DNA of 64,000 nucleotides from Prevotella melaninogenica (GTDB lineage: Bacteria; Bacteroidota; Bacteroidia; Bacteroidales; Bacteroidaceae): assembly GCF_018128065.1 (NCBI RefSeq), contig NZ_CP072360.1, positions 500,501-564,500 of the forward strand, read 5' to 3'. Numbering within the stretch: position 1 is the first letter of the stretch; the number at the start of each line of letters is the position of its first letter. The position numbers and the translations under genes were made by a program. Shown here piece after piece: positions 34,781 through 42,543 of this stretch. The notes under the pieces are model-generated. The model did not search any database. It worked only from the letters and a program-made list of their open reading frames with translations, and was not told where the DNA came from.

Positions 34781-34797
34781 CTGCAAATGATATATCA

Positions 34798-36072
34798 ATG
34801 AGAATACTGATTGTAAATACCAGTGAGAAAACAGGTGGGGCTGCTGTTGCAGCCAACCGGCTCAAAGATGCTCTGAATAACAACGGAGTTAAGGCGAAGA
34901 TGTTAGTACGTGATAAGTTAACAGATGATATCACCGTGGCAAGTCTTGGGCATGAGTGGAGGAATCAGTGGCACCTATTATGGGAGCGCTTCTGTGTGTA
35001 TTGGAATCTTCACTTCTCTCGTAACCATCTTTTTGAAATTGATATAGCAAACTCTGGAGCTGATATTACTAAGCTACGTGAATTCAAGGAAGCAGACATT
35101 GTTCATCTTTCATGGATTAATCAAGGTATGCTTTCATTGAAAAGTATCAAGAAGATTTTATGTTCGGGTAAACCTGTCGTATGGACAATGCATGATCTTT
35201 GGCCAGCATCTGGTATTTGTCATTATGCGCATGGGTGCCATCGTTATGAAAATGGTTGCGGTAATTGCCCGTTATTACCTGGTGGAGGCAGTCCGAATGA
35301 TTTGTCTGCAAAGGTGTGGAGACGTAAGAAGAGCGTCTACCACCATGGTAATATGTGGTTTGTTACTTGTAGTCATTGGCTCGCTCGACAAGCAAAAATG
35401 AGTGGACTTTTGCGCGATATTAGCGTTAGAAGTATTCCTAATCCTATTGACACACATCTCTTTGAACCACAAGACAAACAAGCGGCTCGCAAGCGATTGC
35501 GCCTTCCAGAGGATAAACGGCTGGTACTCTTTGTTTCTCAACGTGTGACAGATCAGCGTAAGGGTATGGATTATTTCGTTGAAGCTATCGAAAAAATGGT
35601 TGCTGAATATCCCGAAATGAAGGAGAATACAGGTATCGCTATTCTTGGGGGACACGCTGAAGAACTGGAAGGAAAACTTGCTTTGCCAGTTCATCCTATC
35701 GGTTATGTGAGCGACCAACAACAAATTCGTGATGTTTATAATGCCGCTAATGTCTTTGTGCTTCCATCACTTGAAGACAACCTTCCTAATACGATTATGG
35801 AGGCAATGGCTTGTGGCGTACCTTGTGTAGGCTTCAAAGTTGGAGGAATACCAGAGATGATAGACCATGGTAAGAATGGTTATGTTGCGACAGAACGTAA
35901 TGCCGACGACCTCGCAAAAGGTATACACTGGGTACTTGATGAGGGTGATTTTGCAGCCCTTTCTGCGGACGCTGTGGGAAAAGTACAGCGTAGTTATTCA
36001 CAACGAAGTGTTGCGATGCAATATCTTGAAGTATATAATGAGGCACTTGCCTATAAGAATTTCCGATTATGA
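34798..36072 (+). CDS. Glycosyltransferase family 4 (GT-B)
   Basis: From ATG 34798 the 424-residue protein begins MRILIVNTSEKTGGAAVAAN, the GT-B N-terminal Rossmann start with a glycine loop for the acceptor side. The C-terminal donor domain has the GT4 wording VLPSLEDNLPNTIMEAMACG followed by VPCVGFKVGGIPEMI (the EX7E motif begins at Glu in EDNLP). A Cys/His cluster in the middle (ICHYAHGCHRYENGCGNCPL) is typical of Bacteroidetes WcaC-like colanic-acid/LPS transferases. It probably adds a sugar to a surface polysaccharide or LPS at the cytoplasmic membrane face. Its stop overlaps the next glycosyltransferase start (ATGA). A longer frame from 34696 is ruled out by the promoter. Confidence 0.9.
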   Translation: MRILIVNTSEKTGGAAVAANRLKDALNNNGVKAKMLVRDKLTDDITVASLGHEWRNQWHLLWERFCVYWNLHFSRNHLFEIDIANSGADITKLREFKEADIVHLSWINQGMLSLKSIKKILCSGKPVVWTMHDLWPASGICHYAHGCHRYENGCGNCPLLPGGGSPNDLSAKVWRRKKSVYHHGNMWFVTCSHWLARQAKMSGLLRDISVRSIPNPIDTHLFEPQDKQAARKRLRLPEDKRLVLFVSQRVTDQRKGMDYFVEAIEKMVAEYPEMKENTGIAILGGHAEELEGKLALPVHPIGYVSDQQQIRDVYNAANVFVLPSLEDNLPNTIMEAMACGVPCVGFKVGGIPEMIDHGKNGYVATERNADDLAKGIHWVLDEGDFAALSADAVGKVQRSYSQRSVAMQYLEVYNEALAYKNFRL

Positions 36073-36848
36073 TCACATTTTCAGTAGTCACTATAACCTA
36101 TAATGCAGCTTCGGTTCTGCAGCCGACACTTGACAGTGTGCTCATGCAGGACTATCCTCATGTGGAGCATATCATCATTGATGGAGCTTCAACAGATGAT
36201 ACATTAAAGATTGCTAAAGCCTATCAGAAGCAGTCTGATGAGGCTGAGAACGAGCATGTCGTACGTATTCAAAGCGAACCAGATGATGGACTTTATGATG
36301 CAATGAATAAAGGTTTACAGCAAGCAACAGGCGATTATATTGTTTTTCTGAATGCTGGTGACCGTTTTCCTGAGCCTGACACGTTGGACAAGGTGGTGCT
36401 TGCAGCGGTTGTTGGGGATGGTGAGCAGCGTCCAGCTGTCCTCTTTGGTGACACGGATATCATTGATGAAAAGGGCAACTTTCTTTGCCATCGCCGGCTC
36501 AGTCCGTCTGAACGACTCACTTGGCGTTCTTTTCGTTATGGTATGTTGGTATGCCACCAGTCGTTCTATGCTCGCTTAGATATAGCCCGTTCGCTCCTCT
36601 ATGATACCTCTTATCGTTATTCGGCAGACGTTGATTGGTGTATTCGTGTGATGAAAGAGGGCGAACGTCAGCAACTCCTTCTGCGTAATGTCCATGCTGT
36701 TATTGCAAATTATGTGCAAGAAGGGCAAACAACGCTTCATCATAAGGAGTCGCTCCGTGAGCGTTTTGATGTCATGCGCAGGCATTATGGACTGGTTCAA
36801 ACGTTATTGCTCCACGTATGGTTTGCGATACGTAGCGTGATAAAGTAA
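36069..36848 (+). CDS. Glycosyltransferase family 2 (GT-A)
   Basis: The 259-residue protein has a GT-A fold with the N-terminal SVVTITYNAASVLQPTLDSV, the acidic EHIIIDGASTDDT and the GLYDAMNKGLQQATGDYIVF segment holding the DXD-like loop (NAGDR). This wording is the WcaE-like branch, which partners WcaC-like GT4 enzymes in surface polysaccharide synthesis. The ATGA overlap with the preceding GT4 gene indicates translational coupling. No polymerase or flippase genes are adjacent, so this is a two-gene fragment of an envelope pathway. Confidence 0.9.
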   Translation: MITFSVVTITYNAASVLQPTLDSVLMQDYPHVEHIIIDGASTDDTLKIAKAYQKQSDEAENEHVVRIQSEPDDGLYDAMNKGLQQATGDYIVFLNAGDRFPEPDTLDKVVLAAVVGDGEQRPAVLFGDTDIIDEKGNFLCHRRLSPSERLTWRSFRYGMLVCHQSFYARLDIARSLLYDTSYRYSADVDWCIRVMKEGERQQLLLRNVHAVIANYVQEGQTTLHHKESLRERFDVMRRHYGLVQTLLLHVWFAIRSVIK

Positions 36849-37006
36849 GACAAGTTCTTGGACTTAAATGCCCTTAATACGTCCTATTGATTGTTAAGGA
36901 TAGCAATTTTTGCATTAATTAGTCGTTCTCTTTAATAGGTAGTATCAATTTGGGTATGTATAGATAGCCTATAAACATTCCCTTTCACCTAATTAAATGT
37001 ACGAAA

Positions 37007-37450
37007 ATGGAAAGAATTAGAATTAAAATGTTAGTTGCTTTGTTGTTGCTGTGCCTCTCGATATCAGCGCAGACAGAGTATAGTGGTATTGCTGGAGCCT
37101 CACCAAGAATGGTTAAAGCGAATAAACAGGCTGCAGCTAAGCTGGCTAATCGTAGTACGAAGGCGGGTACTTCGTCAACTGCAACAAAGCCTAAGAGTTC
37201 ATACGATAGTAATGTGAATAGTAATAATTCAACCTATGCACCGCTGCCAGATAATGATAGGTCAGGTGAGTCGGAGGTAAAAGATGGTTTTAAGACTTTC
37301 TCACGTGGTATGGGTAAAGTTATTAAGCGTGAAACAAAGTCAGTAGGAGAAGCTGCTCGTAAGATTGGTGCTGACGGTAAAAAGTTTTTCAAGAAACTTG
37401 GTAAAGGAATCTCCGACTCCTTTAAATCAGATAGTACAACATCCAAGTAG
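37007..37450 (+). CDS. Small secreted protein, unknown function
   Basis: The 147-residue product has a signal peptide (MLVALLLLCLSISAQ; ATG 37007, or an in-frame ATG seven codons later). A disordered, Ser/Asn/Thr/Lys-rich stretch follows (about 30-90), then a basic helical C-terminus (FSRGMGKVIKRETKSVGEAA, KKFFKKLGKGISDSFKS). I recognise no family. The end is rich in Lys and could bind membranes or nucleic acid. It stands alone with a strong terminator behind it. Confidence 0.65.
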   Translation: MERIRIKMLVALLLLCLSISAQTEYSGIAGASPRMVKANKQAAAKLANRSTKAGTSSTATKPKSSYDSNVNSNNSTYAPLPDNDRSGESEVKDGFKTFSRGMGKVIKRETKSVGEAARKIGADGKKFFKKLGKGISDSFKSDSTTSK

Positions 37451-37487
37451 AATTTCGTTTCATACTATATAATGTGTGTTCCAAGAC

Positions 37488-37528
37488 TAAGACCATTATT
37501 GGCAGTAGTCTTGGAACATTCTTTTTTG
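37488..37528 (+). terminator. Terminator of the small secreted protein gene
   Basis: GTTCCAAGACTA and TAGTCTTGGAAC form a perfect 12-bp stem, followed by ATTCTTTTTTG. Confidence 0.9.
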
Positions 37529-37643
37529 TATCTGTTCTCTCGTAAACAACTTCTTGTTTAGATTAATCATTGTGTCATTCGATATCTGATTATACGCTTC
37601 TTGCTCCCAACTAATTGTCTTTAACGATTGTGCAGATGCCTAA

Positions 37644-39747
37644 CCCAAGTTTAACCCCCACTTTCGCCTATTTCTTGCAGTGACCGTACTTTCCTCGTTT
37701 TTCTTATGGGTTCTGTGTCCTACAAATTTTATTCTTTTTGTATGGTGAGTGTTTTAAGTTCAACTTATCGTATATCTGTTTTGCTTGCTTCGAAGGACTA
37801 CTACATTGGCGCATCTCGATGTTCTCTCCTAATGGATTCTTCCCTTTTGTTGTGACGAGCTTCTGGGTGCTCATACGTCGTACAATCTCGGTCCAGTAAC
37901 AGGATTCTCCTTCTCGTTTTAATTGACAACGGATGGTGTTTACCACCCAATAGGCTAATAAACCGAAGAAGAGGTGTGCGTCGCTTCTCTCATCTTTCTG
38001 ATGATAGATAGGACGGAGGTTGAGATCATTCTTTAGTTGCCTGTTCGTGCATTCTATCTCACGAATGAGATTGTAGTATTCCCATGTCACGCGCTCATCA
38101 AGTGTCCTGACATTGCTGCGGAGGAAGTATATTCCGTGACCAGATTCCATTGCGGAGAGGTCTTTTATCTCCCAGTCTATGCGCAGCATCTGCTTGGGTT
38201 TCTTCTCATCTTTTATGTAGCTTATCTGATAGAACTTCGCTATAGATGGGTACTTCTGTATGGCACGTCCTGTACGTTCAACAACCTTTTCATAGGTTTT
38301 CGTTCCACCTTTCTTAGAGATTCCATCGTTTATTCTCTGCAGTTCCATCTCAAAACGCTCTCTCCAGACCCTGTTCATGGACGACTCTGTCATAGCTTTC
38401 GAAGGAGATGTTATTTCGAGATAATAATCCTTGTCATCCTCTGTCTTAACCTCTTTCAGCGTTATCTTCTGCCGACGGGCATCCATTACCGTAACACTCC
38501 TGTTATCATCACTGAGCGTATAGTCCTTCATTTTCGTACGAGATACGCAGAGATAATTGTAACCTTTTCTTTTAATCAGCTCCAAGTTCTCTTCCGTGGC
38601 AACACCTGCATCCATGACAACGAGCGTATCCTTTGTCCGTGATGGATTCTTCTTTGCCAGCGTGTCAATCATATCGGGCAGAGACTTGGGGTCTGCTGTA
38701 TTACCCTCCAAGATAGAAGAATAACGTATAAAACCTTCTTTATTGATACATAGTGCAAGTACAAGTAGCTTACAGTCAGAGCGTTTTTCTTTTGACCGAC
38801 CGAACTTAGCCTTGTCGCTGTTACGCTTACTGCCCTCGAAATAGAAGTTGGTTAAGTCGAAGAGCATCAACTTGTTGTCTATATTAAAGAGATCGTCAGT
38901 AACGTTGCACAGATGACGCTCTAACTGTTCCTTTAGTTCATATAATTTGTCAGTGACTTTATACAGAGAATTGATTCCTGGTGTCCAGCCAGGAACTCCA
39001 CTATAAAGTTCACCAGCAGCTGAGTTATCGCGCAAATAATAATAAGACGAACGTTCAGAAACTGCATATACTGTGCGAACAATCAATGCTGACAAAGCCG
39101 TGCGGATCGTATTCTCCGTCCAGCCGTTTCTGCGCAGGAAACCCTCTAATTGCAGTTTGTCTATCGTCTGCTTGCAGAGCCACTCAGCACCGACATTCCT
39201 TGCGTCAGTATATTTTGCCGTCTCAAGGTCAACGTAGTTCTCATATTTTCTCAGCGACTTCTGCTCTTCCTTGTTAAACCTATCGATTCCACCTTCTTGC
39301 TCCATACGGCTCCACCATTCGTCAGCCTTTGCCTGTTCAATAGGAGTAAGTCCGTCAAGATGTTCCTTGAAAAGCGAGGGTGTACTTCTGTTTTTGAAGC
39401 GTTCGGTAAGTGCGTATGCAATTTTTCGAACCTGTACGGCAGTAAGTGAAGGTTCAAACCCGATGTTCAACAGAATTAGCGAATGTACATGACCCTGCAC
39501 GTCACGATATGACTCCTTAATGCGATAATAAGGAGCCATGTCGCCTGTTGCAGGGTTGAATCGTGTCTGTACATTTGCGTGCATGAGTGCAAAGTAACAA
39601 AATAATTTTGATATGACGGTGTCCTACAATTCGGATTTTACTCCTCGTTACAATACCCTATGCTTGATTATCAATCATTTATAAAATTGATACTACACAA
39701 AACATCCCGAATATTTATGAAAAATATTTTTGCCAGTTAAACTTGGG
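37644..39747 (-). mobile_element. Complete insertion sequence, IS1634-type, 2104 bp
   Basis: Terminal inverted repeats are CCCAAGTTTAAC at 37644-37655 and its complement at 39736-39747. A 4-bp target duplication CTAA lies at 37640-37643 and 39748-39751. The element has one long transposase gene on the minus strand. GTGTCCTACAA occurs twice in the same orientation near the two ends (37715 and 39619). It looks intact and fairly recent, because the target array is still in phase across it. Confidence 0.9.
37704..39584 (-). CDS. DDE transposase, IS1634 family (IS4 superfamily)
   Basis: The 626-residue transposase fits the IS1634 group in length and order. The N-terminal part (RFNPATGDMAPYYRIKESYR) precedes the first catalytic Asp in MLFDLTNFYFEG, the second Asp in LVVMDAGVATEE and the Glu in YYNLIREIECTNRQLKNDL, just before the family wording LNLRPIYHQ. 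The insertion in the catalytic core is mostly beta, as in the IS4 superfamily. No frameshift or stop interrupts the gene, so it could be active. Confidence 0.92.
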   Translation of the reverse strand: MHANVQTRFNPATGDMAPYYRIKESYRDVQGHVHSLILLNIGFEPSLTAVQVRKIAYALTERFKNRSTPSLFKEHLDGLTPIEQAKADEWWSRMEQEGGIDRFNKEEQKSLRKYENYVDLETAKYTDARNVGAEWLCKQTIDKLQLEGFLRRNGWTENTIRTALSALIVRTVYAVSERSSYYYLRDNSAAGELYSGVPGWTPGINSLYKVTDKLYELKEQLERHLCNVTDDLFNIDNKLMLFDLTNFYFEGSKRNSDKAKFGRSKEKRSDCKLLVLALCINKEGFIRYSSILEGNTADPKSLPDMIDTLAKKNPSRTKDTLVVMDAGVATEENLELIKRKGYNYLCVSRTKMKDYTLSDDNRSVTVMDARRQKITLKEVKTEDDKDYYLEITSPSKAMTESSMNRVWRERFEMELQRINDGISKKGGTKTYEKVVERTGRAIQKYPSIAKFYQISYIKDEKKPKQMLRIDWEIKDLSAMESGHGIYFLRSNVRTLDERVTWEYYNLIREIECTNRQLKNDLNLRPIYHQKDERSDAHLFFGLLAYWVVNTIRCQLKREGESCYWTEIVRRMSTQKLVTTKGKNPLGENIEMRQCSSPSKQAKQIYDKLNLKHSPYKKNKICRTQNP

Positions 39748-39864
39748 CTAACACGAGTGGTGCGGACGGTATGCACCAATGGTGTGGAGGGTATATTGGT
39801 TTATTAGTTGTCTTAACATCTTATGAAATCTATTGTTAGTGGCGTAACAAGTCATTTGTAATGT

Positions 39865-39895
39865 TTTGCCATTAGTAAATAATTGACTACCTTTG
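39865..39895 (+). promoter_or_regulatory. Promoter of the sulfatase maturase (TTTG-N19-TACCTTTG)
   Basis: TTTG 39865-39868 and TACCTTTG 39888-39895. It lies after the first possible start (39883), which places the true ATG at 39916. Confidence 0.8.
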
Positions 39896-39915
39896 TCAGC
39901 CGAAACAAGATTATA

Positions 39916-41133
39916 ATGAATACCATAGTTCCTTTTAGTCATCCCATGTATATCATGCTGAAGCCTGCTGGTTCGCTTTGTAACCTGAGGTGTAAGTATT
40001 GTTATTATTTGGAGAAGAGTAAGCTATATGATGATAATAAGAATCATGTAATCACCGATGCTTTACTTGAGAAGTTCATTAAGGAATACATTGAGGCACA
40101 GACAACGCCGCAGGTACTCTTCACATGGCATGGAGGTGAGACTCTGATGCGACCTATATCTTTCTATCGTCGTGCTTTGGAGCTGCAGCGTTATTATGCG
40201 CGTGGTCGCCAGATAGACAATAGTATTCAGACGAATGGCATTCTCTTAAACGATGAGTGGTGTCGCTTCTTTAAAGAGAACAACTTCCTTGTGGGTGTGT
40301 CTATTGATGGACCACAGGAGTTCCATGATGAGTATCGTCGCAATGCAATGGGTAAACCATCCTTCCATCAGGTGATGAAAGGTATTAATTTCTTGAATAA
40401 GCATGGGGTAGAGTGGAACGCACTTGCCGTTGTCAACGACTTCAATGCAGACTATCCATTGGATTTCTATCACTTCTTTAAAAAGATTGGTTGCCGTTAT
40501 ATTCAGTTTACTCCTATCGTTGAGCGAATCGTTAATCGCAATGATGGATTGACCTTAGCACCTGGTATGCAAGAGGGTGGGGAGCTTACCGACTTCTCTG
40601 TTACTGCTGAGCAATGGGGTAATTTCCTCTGTACTATCTTTGATGAGTGGGTGCATCAGGATGTAGGTGAATATTACATACAGCTTTTTGATGCTACTTT
40701 AGCCAACTGGGTTGGTGTTGCACCGGGTATTTGTACGATGGCTAAGGAGTGTGGACATGCGGGTGTAATGGAATACAACGGCGATGTTTATTCTTGTGAT
40801 CACTTCGTTTATCCAGAGTATAAACTTGGAAACCTATCTCGTCATACCATCTATGAGATGATGAATTGTGACCGACAAAAGGAGTTTTCCAAGATGAAGT
40901 ATAAGCTTCTTCCGCAGCAGTGTAAGGAATGTAAGTATCAGTTTGCTTGTCATGGAGAATGTCCTAAGAATCGTTTTATTCGCGATCGTTATGGCTATCC
41001 TGGGCTTAACTATCTCTGCAAGGGCTATTATCAGTTTTTTGATCACGTTGCACCTTACATGGATTTTATGAAGAATGAGTTGGAGAATCAACGTCCACCC
41101 GCTAATGTAATGAACCAAGTGTTTGGGAAGTGA
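39916..41133 (+). CDS. Anaerobic sulfatase-maturating enzyme (radical SAM)
   Basis: The 405-residue enzyme oxidises a Ser or Cys of sulfatases to formylglycine using S-adenosylmethionine. The radical-SAM motif is C22-NLR-C26-KY-C29, followed by YYLEKS. The C-terminal SPASM region supplies further cluster cysteines in GICTMAKECGHAG, YSCDHFVYP, QCKECKYQFACHGECPKNRF and YLCKGYY, the anSME pattern. Both sulfatases at 22286-25537 have Ser at the modified position and so depend on an enzyme like this one. It lies 14 kb from them and has its own promoter just after the insertion sequence. Confidence 0.94.
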   Translation: MNTIVPFSHPMYIMLKPAGSLCNLRCKYCYYLEKSKLYDDNKNHVITDALLEKFIKEYIEAQTTPQVLFTWHGGETLMRPISFYRRALELQRYYARGRQIDNSIQTNGILLNDEWCRFFKENNFLVGVSIDGPQEFHDEYRRNAMGKPSFHQVMKGINFLNKHGVEWNALAVVNDFNADYPLDFYHFFKKIGCRYIQFTPIVERIVNRNDGLTLAPGMQEGGELTDFSVTAEQWGNFLCTIFDEWVHQDVGEYYIQLFDATLANWVGVAPGICTMAKECGHAGVMEYNGDVYSCDHFVYPEYKLGNLSRHTIYEMMNCDRQKEFSKMKYKLLPQQCKECKYQFACHGECPKNRFIRDRYGYPGLNYLCKGYYQFFDHVAPYMDFMKNELENQRPPANVMNQVFGK

Positions 41134-41207
41134 TTTCTATCTTTGCTCACAAAAGTATGTATTTATACCCTTTCTCTTTGCTCTTATGGAGGAAAGGGAT
41201 ATGAACG

Positions 41208-41245
41208 AAAACGGCTCCGATAGACGATGTCCATCGGAGCTGTTC
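41208..41245 (-). terminator. Terminator of the M23 peptidase gene
   Basis: GCTCCGAT (41214-41221) pairs with ATCGGAGC (41233-41240); on the minus strand CGTTTTCGTT follows. It may serve the convergent maturase gene as well. Confidence 0.6.
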
Positions 41246-41263
41246 GTATAATGTATTGAAAGT

Positions 41264-42268
41264 TTACTTCGTAATCGAGAGGAGTTGTCCTTCTGACACA
41301 CGAGTCAGTTTGCCTATACGGTTCTGGCGGCATAACTGCTCTACTGAAATACCATGCTGTCGAGCTATCGTCTCTAACGTCTCACCATTAGCAACCTTGT
41401 GATAGAAGATCTTTCCATTGTCTGCAGTCGGTTCAGTGCGAGGCGTATGGTTTGAGAAATCTGTGTTATAGTTTCTCTCTTTACGTGGGCTATAGCTCTG
41501 ATTGCCTTTACCTTGAATGTTCTCACGAGAGTAACCAAGGCTTGATGAAGTACCACGATCTGCCGTTGCACGCTCAGACTCCTGTGCTACAGTGCTGCGA
41601 CGGTAGACATAGTAGTCGCCAGTAACATCTTGATTAGCAAAGTCGAAGAAGAGTGCAGGGTTCAATGCTACACCTGCCAAACGAGTCTCGAAATGGAGGT
41701 GAGAACCTGTTGAACGCCCCGTATTACCACCCAATCCGATAGGCTGACCAGCACGTACAGTTTGATTTGGACTAACTATTTGCTTTGAAAGGTGACCATA
41801 GATGGTCTCAAGACCATTGTTATGGCGGATAACAATATACTTACCATATCCGTTTGCATCATATTTTACAACACGCACCTTACCTGAGAAGGCTGCCCGA
41901 ATGGTATCGCCGATATACACCTTGATATCCAATCCTTGGTGACGACGACCCCAACGGCGTCCGAAGTTACTTGTGATAACACGGCTTGGTGTTGGCATAT
42001 GAAAACCACGAAGATCAATTTTATATACATCAGGGAGGTTGCCTCCACGATGTGCATAGTTGTTATTCCAATCGTTATAGAGTTCTGATGAAGGCTCTTC
42101 TATTTCTTCTGCTTCGCGAAGACGATTGATAACCATTGTGTCTAATGCCTTAGCACGACGGTCAATAGGTGCTTGGCGGGCAAGCAGGTCTTGTGCATTT
42201 GCTGAATGGGCTGTCAAGGTTAAGAGAGATGTTAGCGCAAAAGTCCTAACTATTTTCTTAAAAGTCAT
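41264..42268 (-). CDS. Secreted M23 metallopeptidase with C-terminal LysM
   Basis: The 334-residue protein has a signal peptide (FALTSLLTLTAHSANAQ) and a LytM/M23 domain (about 95-200). Zinc ligands are the His and Asp in RHQGLDIKV and the HLH in TGSHLHFET, so it is probably catalytic and not a degenerate EnvC/NlpD type. A low-complexity linker and a C-terminal LysM domain (about 288-333, KVANGETLETIARQHGISVE) follow. It should cut peptidoglycan cross-links in the periplasm. It has its own promoter (42395-42402). Confidence 0.92.
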   Translation of the reverse strand: MTFKKIVRTFALTSLLTLTAHSANAQDLLARQAPIDRRAKALDTMVINRLREAEEIEEPSSELYNDWNNNYAHRGGNLPDVYKIDLRGFHMPTPSRVITSNFGRRWGRRHQGLDIKVYIGDTIRAAFSGKVRVVKYDANGYGKYIVIRHNNGLETIYGHLSKQIVSPNQTVRAGQPIGLGGNTGRSTGSHLHFETRLAGVALNPALFFDFANQDVTGDYYVYRRSTVAQESERATADRGTSSSLGYSRENIQGKGNQSYSPRKERNYNTDFSNHTPRTEPTADNGKIFYHKVANGETLETIARQHGISVEQLCRQNRIGKLTRVSEGQLLSITK

Positions 42269-42394
42269 AATTAAGTTATTTTATTTCAAACTCTGATGCC
42301 TTATAGGCACGGGACCGATTTTCATGCCCCTTTCTAACGGCTAAATTGCCAATGAACTTCATTAAAGTACGCAATTTCTTACCGAAAGACTTTG

Positions 42395-42402
42395 CAAAGA
42401 TA
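42395..42402 (-). promoter_or_regulatory. -7 box TATCTTTG for the M23 peptidase gene
   Basis: The minus strand reads TATCTTTGC; leader about 120 nt. Confidence 0.7.
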
Positions 42403-42543
42403 ACGAAAAAAAATCGTATAAATTGCTCATTTGCAATTTTTTTAGCCTGTTTAACAATGAGATAGCATGGTTTTTTGTCTCCGCATGATTTATGTCAAGT
42501 CGCTAAAATAGGGCGTTTGAAGCCGATTTTGTAGTGTTGTTTA

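Larger units (their letters stand above)
37622..39784. repeat. 22-bp palindromic array (CACCA class) split by the insertion sequence
   Basis: Left of the IS is a degenerate unit TAACGATTGTG (centre 37627). Right of it are CACGAGTGGTG (39757) and CACCAATGGTG (39779), 22 bp apart. If the IS and one copy of CTAA are removed, the left and right units are again exactly 22 bp apart. Confidence 0.88.

Noticed and set aside
34696..34797. Longer N-terminus with a membrane helix for the GT4 protein
   Set aside because: The promoter lies inside; the conserved GT-B start begins at ATG 34798.
39440..39475. tRNA T-arm-like GGTTCAAACCC
   Set aside because: It lies inside the transposase gene and no acceptor or anticodon arms surround it.
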